Notes: generated from the letters alone by a model not told the origin. A stretch of 64,000 bases of DNA from Incurvaria masculella (GCA_946894095.1 OX335644.1:6243595-6307594), one strand, 5' to 3'. Numbered from the stretch's first letter, positions 11,161 through 22,879 are shown. Numbers and translations are program-made.

Positions 11161-11369
11161 TTGGATTTCCCTCTGCTTTCGTCGCCAGAGATTTCTGCTA
11201 AACCTAGTAAACTTTAATTGCTAGATTAAGTTAGTAAGTATAGCAAGGCAAAACCGCACCATGAACCCCATGAGTTTGTTGAAAGATATTTTCAAAATGG
11301 TCTAATCCTGTGTTGAAAGTTGTTGGTCTGTAAATCTATGCAAAACGGGATAATCCCTCCGCAGACAAC
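11161..11369. other. Short non-coding stretch
   Basis: No gene, RNA or repeat recognised. Confidence 0.3.
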
Positions 11370-11620
11370 CCCCACCGCTGACGGGGGGGGCGGGCGGCAT
11401 CTCCACGAACCACGAAAGCGTATCGCGTGTTTTGAATTTATAATTGGAACGGCAACAGCTGATCGCGGGCGTGGAATGTTGCGCGACTTGACAACGCTGC
11501 TCGAGTCGAGGGGGGCAGCACTGTAGCGACGCGGAGGGAGAGGGCGAGAGGTCTCGCGCGACGTTGCCGCTTCGTGTCCGTTTAATATTCTCTTGGGGGT
11601 TTGTGTTTGCCTTTGCCCCA
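11370..11620. other. GC-rich island
   Basis: Includes a G-run near 11,383-11,391, several CGCG clusters and GTCTCGCGCGACG. No supported reading frame. Candidate regulatory DNA only. Confidence 0.4.
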
Positions 11621-12046
11621 GTAAAGGAAATGGGTTTGCTCTGCGAAGCGGATAATGTACCTAAACAGTTTTAGGTCGGAAGCGAAGTGAAGAGTTGTGT
11701 TACGCTGAGGTCATGGGTATTTTAAATACAAAGGGTGAGTTAGTATAGTTAAGCTTGGGAAGCAAAAACTCAACAAAAAAAAAAATATTGTTTTACCAGT
11801 AAACTTGGGCAAGCTAAAGACAGTACTAGAAACAAAGTAGGTAAAACGGAGTAAAACAGAAAGACCAATGTCTGTTATCCACACGGGTTATCCACGCATC
11901 GCATGCACGTGGGCGACACATTCGGCTTTGTTGAACTTGTAAAACATTGCGCTCCCGAGTAGTAGGTACCTACCTATGGCACCTACCTACCTACCTATTG
12001 AGGCAAGATTCCATTTTTAGGGGCAATACTCTTGCCTGTATGCTTT

Positions 12047-12339
12047 TTAGGGTTCCGTACCCAAAGGGTGAAAACGGAACCCTATTACTAAGCCTCCTCT
12101 GTCCGTGCGTCCGTCCGTCTGTCACAGGGCTGTATCTCAGTAACCGTAACAGATAAGACAGCTGAAATTTTCACAGAGTGTGTATTTATTTTGCCGCTAT
12201 AACAACAAATATATAAAATAAAAAAATAATTAAAATTAAAGGGAGCCCCCATACAAAAAACGTATTTTTTTGTATTAAATCTTTTACGATGGTACGGAAC
12301 CCTTCGTGTGCGAGTCCGACTCGCACTTGGCCGGTTTTT
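12047..12339 (+). repeat. ~300 bp CCGT-containing repeat, tandem copy 1
   Basis: Starts AGGGTTCCGTACCCAAAGGG, carries a CCGT-type run, GGGCTGTATCTCAGTAACCG and TATTTATTTTGCCGCTATAA. It ends with a hairpin-forming GCGAGTCCGACTCGC followed by CACTTGGCCGGTTTTT. Ten copies occur in this window. No coding capacity. Confidence 0.8.
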
Positions 12340-12635
12340 AGGGTTTCGTACCCAAAGGGTGAAAACGGAACCCTATTACTAAGCCTCCGCTGTCCGTCCG
12401 TCCGTCCGTCCGTCCGTCTGTCACAGGGCTGTATCTCAGTAACCGTAACACGTAGACAGCTGAAATTTTCACAGAGTGTGTATTTATTTTGCCGCTATAA
12501 CAACAAATAGGTAAGATTAAAAAATAATTAAAATTAAAGGGGGCTCCTATACAAAAAACGTGTTTTTTTTTGTTTTTTTTTTACGATGGACGGAACCCTT
12601 CGTGTGTGAGTCCGACTCGCACTTGGCCGGTTTTT
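12340..12635 (+). repeat. ~300 bp CCGT-containing repeat, tandem copy 2
   Basis: Directly abuts copy 1 in the same orientation: the T-run that ends copy 1 runs into TAGGGTTTCGTACCCAAAGG. The CCGT run is longer here (about six units). The head-to-tail junction suggests unequal crossing over or insertion into the end of an existing copy. Confidence 0.8.
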
Positions 12636-12729
12636 TAAGTCTTCGGTACATAGAGTAAAGCTCGTTGCTTCGGTATCAGTTAGTGGCAAAATTGTTATTT
12701 AATTGTAACTAGGCAGGAACTCGCAGTCT

Positions 12730-13140
12730 CTGCCAACTCGTGGCCGGTTTAGTAGAGACTGCAGTGCACAGAAAAAAATTGGTAGTTATTTATATTTTAC
12801 CGTGGTTCACTCGCAACCAAGAAATACATGAATACCTAGAAATGCCAACGTTAAAGGAAATGGTAAAAAACCAGTGCACAAGTTACAAGAACAGGCTCGA
12901 AAAACACACAAATAACCTAGCTAAAAGTCTATTAAAGACAAGTGACACTGTTTCCTGTCTGAATCGCTGGAACATCCTAGACCTGGACACGAGATCGTAG
13001 ACAGCACCGATAGGTGTAACTGACCAGGGAATGATGCTTGCTGAAGCATCTCCTGCAAAAAAGAAGAACCACCGGAAACCATCTGATTATGGCTCTGTGG
13101 AGCCGATCGCAGATCCAAAAAGCAACAAAAAAAAAAAAAA
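12730..13140 (+). pseudogene. Jockey-like LINE ORF2 C-terminus and poly(A) tail
   Basis: The frame from about 12,770 to 13,000 reads WFTRNQEIHEYLEMPTLKEM, YKNRLEKHTNNLAKSLL and LNRWNILDL. This follows the conserved end of jockey-clade ORF2 proteins (IRN..IH.DL..PT..E followed by RL..H.N.LA..LL and LKR...LDL). A short 3' UTR ends in a run of about 15 A at 13,126-13,140, consistent with target-primed insertion. Everything upstream of this terminal segment is missing, so the copy is 5'-truncated and dead. Confidence 0.7.
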
Positions 13141-13274
13141 TATTTTTCCAATAGGACTATCATTTGGTTCATTCGCATTTAATTCTAATAAGTCGTAAGA
13201 TCGTATCTCGCGCAATTCGGTGCAGTGAACTTAGGTATCGGTGTATTTTTTCCGAATACATGAAACAATAAAAT

Positions 13275-13450
13275 CCAAACCACAAAAAAGCGAACAGACG
13301 GAAGCTCGGGCACGTCTAACCTTGAGCGGCAAAAAAAGAGGGATTCCTGGCGGAGGCGCGACGGAGGGGAGGGGGGGGGGGGGGACGCGAAGCGCCGCGC
13401 GCCGCCTCCGCCGCCCGCCGCGCCCGGGGGAGCGACCGGTTTGAGAGGTT
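13275..13450. other. GC-rich block with a 14-G run
   Basis: G run at about 13,371-13,384 followed by CGCCGCGCGCCGCCTCCGCC. Frames on both strands are low-complexity proline/glycine/arginine and are not credible. Could be regulatory or quadruplex-forming. Confidence 0.45.
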
Positions 13451-13689
13451 TTTTCTTAGGTTTCGCCATAAATAGTCCGCACGTGCTCTAACACTCCTTC
13501 ATAACGAGGTCAGCACCCAAAGGTACACTCGTAGAGAACGAAGTGTGATCGTCCAAATGCCAATGTGAATGTATGTTTTTTTTTTTATTTATTCATTTAT
13601 TCACTAGCATATTTTCAAGATTTTAATCAATTCAAAATTATTTGAGGGTGTCGCGTAATGAAGATAGGAATATTTTATTACTCCTGAAT

Positions 13690-13750
13690 AGATGAGGTTC
13701 CCGGCTCCGCTCGGGTCAATTTCGTTTTGGACAATCGCCCGACCGGAGCC
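13690..13750 (+). repeat. Fragment of the ACTAGCTGCGG repeat
   Basis: TTCCCGGCTCCGCTCGGGTC and a following TTTTGGACAATC match the 5' part of the copies at 5,803 and 63,163. Confidence 0.5.
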
Positions 13751-14194
13751 CGGTAAAATACGCCCTCAGCCCCCGAGACACCGCGTCGCATCGTCCGCCC
13801 GCGTAAGTAATAATAATAATAGGAAAAGTGTACTTCGTTTCCCTAGCGTTCTCACTATTTTTTTTGGTTATCTTCTAATTATCGCTTCCACAATATTTGG
13901 GTTATCAAATGCAACAATATTTTTTTTAGATCAGACTGGTTCTAGCGCGTTCAAACAAATAAAAACAAACAATTCAGCTGAGTAAATTAGTATAGATAGA
14001 TTCAAACTAAACCCTCACTGAAAATATATGTAATAACATTTTCTGATCGAAGGTTAAAAATATATTCCTATATAAAATATATATTATATAATATATATAT
14101 ATATAAAAAATATATTCCTTAGTTGATTAGGAATATTCAAACGACGTGGACGTCCGTCCGTAAAGGTACCACAACGATCAACTCATTTTGCAAT
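13750..14194. other. AT-rich non-coding stretch
   Basis: Includes an (AT)n-rich section at 14,060-14,112. No gene seen. Confidence 0.4.
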
Positions 14195-14470
14195 GATTTG
14201 GCAAAATTTGGCGCTCTGAGATTTCTACTTACGCTTCCGGGGAAGCGTCGTGATGGTATGAATGTATGTAGAGTTTTTAACGCAAAAATACAAGTGAACA
14301 CCGGTGATATTGTGACAGCAGTTTTTTATGGGATGGCTAATACCACTCCCACCGTTATGTTATTAGCCCAACACGCCGCAATACCGAAGAATTTGGTGCC
14401 ACGCCCGCCAGGAACTTTCCTTTATGAGCACGACCAAAGTTTTGTACTGTAACTTCGCATGGAATAAAAA
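14195..14470 (-). repeat. SINE body fragment (minus)
   Basis: GGGATGGCTAATACCAC, ATTAGCCCAACACGCC and CCAGGAACTTTCC mark the distal half of the SINE body. It is preceded at 14,205-14,275 by the CTTCCGGGGAAGCGTCGTGA block also seen at 10,350. Confidence 0.55.
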
Positions 14471-14829
14471 ATAAACGTTGAACCGGTGCGTCTGAGTGTA
14501 CCTCGGGTGGAATTAGTAAAAAAGTCTCAGATCCTAATCAAACAAAGAGTCGACGGTAGACACGGCGGCAGCGGCGCGGCAGGTTTCGGGGTTTACTTCC
14601 CATCTGTTGACACCCAAACCAAAAATATTCTGTATAGAGGGCTGGAATTTGAACCCATATCAATGGAAGAATATGTCGGAATTTTTTAGCCATATTAGAG
14701 TCGAATAGCAATAGCTTATTATTACGGACCCATGGACACTACAACAACCAACAAAGTATAGAAAACGGTTACTTATCTCAAATCATATTAGTTCCTTGTG
14801 GGTTCCGGCACCTTAAAATAATACTATCG
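14471..14829. other. Non-coding stretch
   Basis: A short plus-strand frame at 14,486-14,689 has no recognisable domain. No gene is supported. Confidence 0.35.
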
Positions 14830-15055
14830 GGCCCACTGAATTTATTTCTGTGCATGTCGCAAGAGGCGACAAAGCGTGTGGTAGGGTTAATTCCACCCGG
14901 GATGGTACCATCGCGTGAAGAGGCAATAACAATTGTCTGTGTGTTCAATTTATCCGTGTTATATAAGAAAGGTCCTGAAATGCTCCAATATGATTTGTAC
15001 GCTAATATTATGACAACAGGTGTGATATTAGCCATACATGTCCAGTTACAAAAAA
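14830..15055 (+). repeat. SINE body fragment (plus)
   Basis: GTGTGGTAGGGTTAATTCCA, CCCGGGATGGTACCATCGCG, GAGGCAATAACAATTGTCTG and GTGATATTAGCCATACATGT follow the body order of the copy at 28,200-28,440, with deletions. Confidence 0.6.
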
Positions 15056-16370
15056 ATATCCGGCTTTTTCTAGGACTAGATTGTTTAATGCATTAAAGGT
15101 ATCCACTATAAAGCACGGATAGTCTTAATTTTAACAGGCATTATATGTCTAGTGATTTAGACAGCTTACATAAAATAACAAAGACTAAAGCAGCTTATTG
15201 AAACCTTGGCCTCTTGGCAAATGTCACTAAATGGCAAGCCTGCAACAAGGAACAATGCGCATAAGTATGTCTGCATAACGAGAAATGTAAAACACGATAT
15301 ACATGTAACATCTATTGTTCAAACTATATGAAAACTAGTCCACGGAGAGTTTGAAAATGATATTACTTTCGCGTAGTCGCTGGTGATCTGGGTCGCTTTT
15401 GCTGCAGTGTTTGCGGTGGACTCGAAACATTCGAGTTAGTTGAATAGCTTCTAGTGTGGATGTTTAAATTATGTTTTAGGTACAGTACATGGTATAAGCC
15501 CATCTCTCCGTATTCTCCATGGAACTTTTCTATACAATAAACTAATACCCATGGGCTGCAATGCAGAGAGACCAAAGGTGCTCGAAACAGCCAAATACAT
15601 ACACCTCACCTCAGCATAACCTACAGAAACCACGCTCAGCGGGGAACTATACCAGATAATTGGCAGACTATTGAAGAGCTATCCAGCTTATTAATTTGAA
15701 GAAGAAGGTTAAAGACACTCAACGGCAGACAGTTCCATACTCTGTCGGTGCGACAGAGAAACGAATTTGAGAAATAGTGGGTTCGTTAAAGCCTTATGCA
15801 CACTACAAAATTATTATGTCCAGCGAATAGTGCGGATATAGGTAGGATTGGGGAAGATAAGGGATGCAACCTCCAAAACAGACCCTACACATTTATGTGG
15901 CTCAGAAAATTCAGGCCTGGTGAGGCTCCAACAAGACTGAAGACTGGAGTAAACAAGTACTGAGGAATGATTGGAGCCCAGTGAATCAAGGTGCTCAGAG
16001 ACAGCTGCGAAAACTTTGGAAACTTAACGGGAAAGGATCTACCTTGGCAGGGAAAACACAGCATTCTGAGGCATGGTCCTCCTGGTAGCTAATTTTTGGA
16101 GATTATTATCTACCTTATCAAGCACCTAACGTTGCGTCTAGTGAGGCTTTGCATGTATGTTCCTTTTGTCTATATTACCGAATGGCTTACTTCAAGCCCT
16201 AGAAGAGGGCCCGACGACGCTCATGAACTTTTTATAGGACTGCGAAAATTATGCCGGCTGGCCAGGTTCTTCTTCTTCAAAGATGGTTTGAAGGTCCGCA
16301 GGTTGTACTTTCGGGAAAATGCCTCGAAATGCCTCAGACGTTCGTCAGGATCGCTTCAAAGGCGAAACAT
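15056..16370. other. Non-coding region, possible old repeat at 15,700-16,080
   Basis: No gene supported. The stretch around 15,700-16,080 has the feel of an old retroelement 3' region (CTCAACGGCAGACAGTTCCA, ACGGGAAAGGATCTACC), but no second copy occurs in the window. Confidence 0.35.
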
Positions 16371-16575
16371 GTCGGCCCAGAAGCCCACTAATAGATAACT
16401 CCACTTTCGAGCATTAGTCGGCCCAGAAGCCAAAGTCCTCTAATAGATAACTCCACTTTCGAGCATTAGTGTTATGAGATAACACAAAATTTGATACAAT
16501 TTTGTGTGATTACGAGGTTATATCATAGCGCTAACACTCGAAAGTGGAGTTATCAATTAGCGGACTTTAGGCTTC
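16371..16575. repeat. Palindromic MITE family B, copy 1, with duplicated left arm
   Basis: The 150 bp element (16,426-16,575) is almost entirely inverted repeat. GATAACTCCACTTTCGAGCA on the left pairs with ACTCGAAAGTGGAGTTATC on the right, and an inner ACACAAAATT pairs with AATTTTGTGT. The left arm is duplicated just upstream (16,371-16,420). A second family member is at 37,001-37,155. Expected to fold into one long hairpin. Confidence 0.75.
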
Positions 16576-18209
16576 AGAGCGGCGAGTCGTGCACCGAGCA
16601 ATCGTAAGTTTTCTAATTTATGTACAGTAACGGTGTAAGAACTTCTCGTTACTATTGAATGAATTAAGTCAGTGAAATTGATACATTATGTTTTGATAAA
16701 AATATTTTTTTTGACGATTTTTTTAAATTTCTCTTCGGAGATATCCATAAGCAAAAGAAAAAAAAATTAAGGGTACGCATACGAGCCCTATTAAGGCGAT
16801 AAGTATATCTAGTAGGTAGTTATTTCTCGTCGACTAACGTTGGCATTTCATAGTGTGTTCAAAGTGGAAACGGGGGCATTAACCTCGCATCTGTGTACAT
16901 AACTGCGAACTATAGAATGTGCCATCGTGTCATTATAATGCGTTTAAAACCTACTTAGCAACAATAACTAGCTAGCTACCGCTACATTTACATTAGCAGC
17001 TTAATTATTCGCTCAGGCATATGAAGACGAATAAAGGTACGTTTAACAATATGATGGGTCTCGTATCGATCAGCCCCTACCAAATGATGTTTCAATTAAT
17101 GGTTGACATTACCAATCTAGTGTACAGCCACAGGGTTAAATTTGCCACAGTTTAAGACCAAATCATGAGTTTTTCTCTAATCAATTACGTTATAATCAAA
17201 ATAAATTACTATAAATGTGCATGCGTATCATTACTTTATTGAAAATCTTCAAAAAAAACCATAAAATCTTGGGTTAACAAACTTCGAAATTATCGAATAC
17301 CATTTTTGTAATTAACGTATGTCTATTCAATCGAATCCTTGAAATTCGGAATCTATCTGATGAAAAAACCTTTGGTAATGACATCACAACACTGATTAGA
17401 TAATTAGATTAGTGAAGTGAAAAATCTTTTGCGTAGGATAGACACTAAATCAGCGTGATCTGGAACAAACTCGCATAGTGAAAAAAATATAAAATCTGGG
17501 GTTAACAAACTTCTAAACTATCGTTTTATATTGACCTTATTAATTGATGTCTGTTCAATTGAATCCTCGTAATTCGGGATATTTCTGATGCAAAAAGACC
17601 TTTGGTCACGACATCACAAGGTTGATACCATCAGCGCAGTGATAAGTCTTTTGTTTAGGAGTTCGCTCGAAATCAACATGATCTGGAGAAAAATTGGATA
17701 CGTGATACTACATACGGGGATTTTAAAAAGCTTGCATGGCAACATACTGTGCTTTCGGAAGAAAAAAAAGCGATTTTCAAGTTCGTAAAGGAGCAGTTTG
17801 CTTACTGAGGATACAACAAGGATAACACAAGGAGGTGATCTCAAAACGGGGACAGTTGCATCGATCGAAATCAAATGCTTCGGTCGTGACTCATTTGGGG
17901 GCAACTGCAACCATTGACCTCTCTGCATCATGAGTTCTCTTAGAATAATTTGATAGCGTGTTATGCGAATTATTTATTTGACAGAGGAGAGGTCAATGCC
18001 ATACACTCTCGTACTCACATGCTTATTTTTGTTATTATTTCGAAGTGGGTGCCAATAACGTTGGTATGCTTCCATTCCATATGGTAGGACATCCTCGAAC
18101 CGATATCCGTATTTCTAGATCATGAAACTCTACGATCTTGATGAAATAATTCATGAAGTCTTACTTCACTTTTTGAAAGGCGATCAATACTTCACCCCAT
18201 GTGGCACCC
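16576..18209. other. AT-rich non-coding region
   Basis: No gene supported. Two segments, about 17,265-17,400 and 17,485-17,640, look like diverged copies of one another (GGGTTAACAAACTTC, TGTCTATTCAATCGAATCC versus TGTCTGTTCAATTGAATCC), indicating an old tandem duplication of roughly 220-240 bp. Confidence 0.45.
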
Positions 18210-18227
18210 TTAAGGTGGCCCAACCCG

Positions 18228-20205
18228 CTCAACTCCCCATACATAAGGACAGATGTCACTACCTTTTGGAAATTTGTAAAAGACCTACGAACCGACAGAC
18301 AAAAACCTTCAGAATATAGATACAACGGTAGATCATACGCCGGTTGTGACGCGAGTAACGCTTTCGCTGAATATTTTAAATCTGTATTCCTAGAAGATAT
18401 TCCGAAACTGGATGCTAGAGCCGCAATGGAGCTTTCTGGAGTTGGAGCCGGCGCAACCCTTGTTAGTGTGGACTCAATCGACATCACCGACCTACAACGC
18501 GCAGTCAAACGTTTGAAAGCTCGATCTTCTCTAGGCCCAGATGCTGTTCCTTCGTTTGTCGTTAAAGACTGTATATCGGCCTTCGAAAAACCTCATCTTT
18601 TCTTATTCAATCTTTCTCTCCACCAGTCCAAATATCCCTCTAGATAGAAGGAATCAAGGGTAACACCAATTCATAAAAATGGAGACAAATCAGACGTACG
18701 CAACTACAGGCCTATAGCCATCCTTTCGACTTTTGCCAAAATATTTGAGACAATTTTGAATTCGTGCATTTCCTGGCAGACGCAAACTATGCTCACCGAC
18801 TGCCAGCACGGGTTTCGAAGAAAACGATCAACGACCACTAATCTGATGAACTTTGTAAATTATACATCAGGTAAAATGGAAAAAATGAAGCAAGTAGATG
18901 TAGCTTACTTTGACTACCGGAAAGCATTCGATCGGGTGAATAATGATGTCCTGCTCCAAAAATTGTCAGCCTCTGGCTTCTCTCCTAAACTAGTGCATTT
19001 TTTTGCAGATTACTTTAAGGACAGGAATCAGTACGTTCAGCTCTCGGGAGAACGATCTAAAAATTATTTCACCAGGTCTGGGTGAGCCAAGGGAGTAATC
19101 TGGGGCCATCCCAGTTTCTATTCATGATTAACGACCTCCCACAGAGTGTCAGGACGGCAGTGTGCTTTTTATTCGCCGACGACCTAAAACTGGCACTCGG
19201 TGTCACGACTCAACTTGACTGTGAATTACTGCAAAATGATATAGATCTAGTCCAAGAGTGGGGCGAGCAGAACATGATGGAATTCAATTTCGACAAGTGT
19301 TCCATAATGACCTATACTAGATCTCGAAACCCGATTCAACACGACTACAAATTGTCGGGGAACTCACTTTCGAGAGTCCATCGCGTAAAAGACTTAGGAA
19401 TCTCAATGGATGATAAACTAACGTTTCATGACCATATAGAGGGGAAGTGCAAGCAGGCATACAGGAGTTTGGGGTTTGTTTTGAGGCAAAGTAATTACTT
19501 TCAGGACGCCACAGTACTCAGACTCCTATACGACGCCTTTGTGCGTTCGAAACTCGATTACAATGCAATTATCTGGAACCCACATGAGTCAAAATACATA
19601 CTCATGGTGGAAAGAGTTCAAAGGAAATTTAATAGGTTTTTATACAAGAAAATGTATGGCTACTATCCCTACAATGAGATACTCAAATATAACTACCCCT
19701 CTCTATTCGTAAGCGGAATGGTTGGATACACTACGCTACAGAATAGGAGGACTGTACATCTCTTTTTACATTTTTTCCTTTTATTGAACGGTCAGATTGA
19801 CAATCCATTCATTCTCGGGTTGATCTCCCTTCATGTGCCGGATAGATACATACGCGCCAGAAATCACAGACTATTCACAGTAGCGCGATCTCGTACTGTC
19901 CACTGTCAGCAGACTCCAGTGCTTGGGGCGTTGTACGGACTCAATGACATAATAGCTAAACTGCCAGAGCTAGATGTCTTCCACTGCAATCGTAAACAAT
20001 TTGCAAAACTAGCTGAAGTATATAACAATATATGAAACAGTCAGATTTATTAAATTAGGCACTTACTGACCTTTCATGTATTTTGTAAATGTAAATTTGT
20101 GTATGTGTATTATTGTTACCACTTAAAATACGTGGTTTACTTTTTGTTGTTTGTTCACATCCCTAAGAATTGGATTCCTTGTCTGTATATAGGGTGTTTT
20201 GAAAA

Positions 20206-20236
<31 letters not shown>

Positions 20237-20237
20237 A
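18228..20237 (+). pseudogene. Decayed CR1/jockey-type LINE ORF2 (reverse transcriptase)
   Basis: Reading order along the plus strand: linker before RT (FWKFVKDLR, KARSSLGPDAVPSF), RT fingers (TPIHKNGDKSDVRNYRPIA), HGFRRKRST, DYRKAFDRVNNDVLL (first catalytic Asp region), then FADDLKLAL (the YxDD-box equivalent), then VKDLGISMDDKLTF and a long thumb/C-terminal region ending at 20,035. The N-terminal endonuclease is missing. An in-frame TAG at 18,645-18,647 and a one-base deletion near 19,080, just before the SQG motif, break the frame. The 3' end is an (AAAT)n run at 20,203-20,237 rather than plain poly(A), as in CR1-like families. It is dead but still well preserved, so insertion was fairly recent. 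Confidence 0.8.
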
Positions 20238-20751
20238 CGGGGAAAGAAGATCACGCCCATATTTCTTATCAGAGATCCCAAATTTTGCTCAAAAGAGCTT
20301 TATTTGATCGAACTAGATGTCTGATGACCATTGGCATTGTAAAATTGTGTTTGGTTTCTAAGTTATAAGGTCCGAAAGTTCGAATTTTTCGCGCGTTTTA
20401 TACAATAACTTTGGTGGTTTATTACGCAATGATAAAGTAAGAACAAATTAAAAAGATTAGTCATCAGACATACTTTATTTAATCAAGATTTATAATCTAT
20501 TTGGTTTTTGTTATATTTTTGACTACAGCGGTCGTGGTTTACTTTTAGCTATAAGTCGTTTTGAAATCAAAATTTTCGTAAATCTTACCATATCAAACAC
20601 TATGCACATTACCTTTTTTGTGGACATGTTGCATCTTCCTCATCACGGAGCCTGTCTTTTTCTTTGAAACAGAGAAGGTCCCAGAGCGCAACAGCACGGT
20701 TTTGTACGGTGCCCGCGAATGAGTTAGTCCCGCCGGGTTGGGCCACCTTAA
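20238..20751 (+). repeat. Right half of the TTAA element
   Basis: Collinear with 505-994 at roughly 80% identity by eye. Shared blocks include GCATTGTAAAATTGTGTTTG, GACTACAGCGGTCGTGGTTT, GGAGCCTGTCTTTTTCTTTG and GTTAGTCCCGCC. Ends GGGCCACC-TTAA. Confidence 0.65.
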
Positions 20752-21310
20752 ATCGCCGCTTAGGGCAGTTACTTACTCCGCTTGACGGCCCTTAAATCCG
20801 AGGCTGACTAATAATTAAAAAGAAAGCAAGTGCGACTATTCAATTAATGCTGAATGCTTTAAAGTGAAATGTTGGAGCGTGGCGGCAAATAATAATAGTG
20901 TTTACGACAAGCAAGTGTAACGGGAGCATTAGAGAAAAACACTCGTAGGCAATCTTTACGTAGAATAATCAAATATAAGTACCCGACGATTTTCAACGGT
21001 ACACGCTATAATGCTATGAGGAAATTACGCAATACTTTACGTCTTACGTCAGAAATAAGGAATGAATCCCTCGTTTCTTATCCGATGAATGTGAAATGAG
21101 AAAAACGACTTTCGCAACGTGTGGTTTTCGTAACGCGTGGGGTTCCTATTAGTGTGGGCGATTGGATGAGGATTTTTAGATTTCTAGAGCCAATATGTCT
21201 CGTTCTTATTTGCGTAGCACGCAGATTTAACGGAGGGTCGGGCAGAGATGATATAGCGTCACACGGAGGCAAATTTTCTTTCAGAGTCGATACAAAACCG
21301 AAATATTGTA
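20752..21310. other. Non-coding stretch
   Basis: No supported gene. The plus frame at 21,121-21,324 has no domain. Confidence 0.35.
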
Positions 21311-21346
21311 CAGTTTACGACTGAGTAGATACTCAGTCGTAAACTG
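21311..21346. repeat. Perfect 17-bp hairpin
   Basis: CAGTTTACGACTGAGTA (21,311-21,327), two bases, then its exact reverse complement (21,330-21,346). Too short and tight-looped for a miRNA precursor. Could extrude as a cruciform or be a relic of a tiny palindromic insertion. Confidence 0.7.
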
Positions 21347-21929
21347 CTTGTTGGTGACCGTTTTACTCGTGTTCATAATTTTGTTCTTAAAAACCACAAA
21401 GAGTTAACCGTGTTAACCTTCAAATTCTTATACTTTTCCATACAAAACACAATACTTCACCTTTAGACAAGCAGAGCTGAAAAAAGTCGGCGCCAAGTGG
21501 TTGGGTACGTGCGCCAAAGGTTAAAAAAAGACTTTGAATTGCATTAATTTCGGGTCGAGTTTTGGTATGACAAATGAATTTTGACCTGCATGGTTTACAT
21601 AAGTGAAGGTATTTTTTACATTGATTTAAATAAAACATATACATTACAATGAGCGGCTGCGATTTTAGTGTCCATCTTAATTTTGTGACGCATATTGTAA
21701 CTTAGTTGGCAACCCTGTTACTATTATACCCAGATCGTATTCTGAATTGTTATGCAATATTTTGTACCTTTCTCTCGAATTCGAAACTGCATGTCAATGC
21801 AAAGGACAAAATGCTGTATAACTATTCAGAGGATGATCAGGGTTTATTAGTAACAGGGCAAGCCTTTTCAGTTCCTAATTTATTCCCAAGTGGCCCATAG
21901 ATTCTGACTGACGTGATATTTTGGTCTTG

Positions 21930-22085
21930 TAGCAGCCCTGCCCGCACTGTAAGCGCAGTCGCATGACCTTCACGCACCGCTGACTGCGACGCGCGCATCG
22001 CATGGTGCGTGCCGCGTGCTGCGTGCACCCCCCTCCCCTCTCCCACCCACCGCCCCCGCCGCACGCGCACTGCACTCCCTTTCTA
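21930..22085. other. GC-rich island
   Basis: Contains GCGTGCCGCGTGCTGCGTGC and a C-rich pyrimidine stretch. Two minus frames covering it are low complexity. No gene supported. Confidence 0.4.
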
Positions 22086-22879
22086 TTTGTCCAGTGCATT
22101 ACTTAATTCTTGGCTGCGCTCACTCTTAGCTAGCTTCATGTGCACTCTAAAAGGGCGGAAAGGCGAGGGAAAAGAAGATTTTTAGGACGGTCGTTACTCT
22201 CATCAGTCCCCATCGATTCCCCTTACTACGCGCGATAGCTGTTTTACTAGATTTGTGAACTCTTGGATGTTAAATATACTGTCAAGACTTACGTCCGGTT
22301 GTTATTTTAATTTTAATTTTAGATTTTTTAATTTTGGATAATAAACTTTTACTTTAGTTAAAACTGCAGTTTTTTCAGATTTTTTCACAACAAAATACTA
22401 AATAAATATATAATAAAAATGTAACCATATAACACAGAATCAAGCTTTCTAAAGGGATTAAAAAATAATGTATTCTTTAAATATTCAAATCTCAGAGCCC
22501 CGCTCCCTTCACGACAGTTTTAAAAATAGCCTGGTCTGGGACGAGGCCCTATTGCTTTTATTTAATTTGAAAATTAATGTGATGGTTCTTTTTTGTTGAT
22601 GTCTCAATTAGCCTAAAACTACTTACTGCTAGAGGTACCCGGCTCCGCTCGGGAACATTTCGTATGGATGTCTACGCTGAAAAAAATTGATTGGCAACTG
22701 TTTCTCTATTATACCACAGTTAAAATTCAGCCATTTATAGTATTTGTCATTACTATTAATATATTTCGGTAAATATCTATAAATGAGCTAAAACAGTTAA
22801 CATTTAACAGTTATTTTAACCAATTGAACAGTACCCCTTGGTTATTTGTAATAGGTATGCGCAGACTGACTATACGATT
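22086..22879. other. AT-rich non-coding, with a repeat fragment
   Basis: A piece of the ACTAGCTGCGG repeat lies at about 22,626-22,660 (GTACCCGGCTCCGCTCGGGA). Otherwise nothing recognised. Confidence 0.4.

Larger units (their letters stand above)
18210..20751. mobile_element. TTAA-flanked DNA element, copy 2, containing a LINE
   Basis: TTAA at 18,210-18,213 is followed by GGTGGCCCAACCCG (18,214-18,227). The exact reverse complement CGGGTTGGGCCACC (20,734-20,747) is followed by TTAA (20,748-20,751). The right 510 bp (20,238-20,747) is homologous to 505-990. A TTAA duplication is the target-site signature of piggyBac-type cut-and-paste elements; the superfamily is inferred from that alone. No transposase is present. 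Between the left terminus and 20,238 lies a LINE, which has apparently replaced or invaded the left half. Confidence 0.6.

Noticed and set aside
18228..20237. Host gene with reverse-transcriptase-like domain
   Set aside because: RT order, truncation, frame breaks and the (AAAT)n tail identify a LINE copy.
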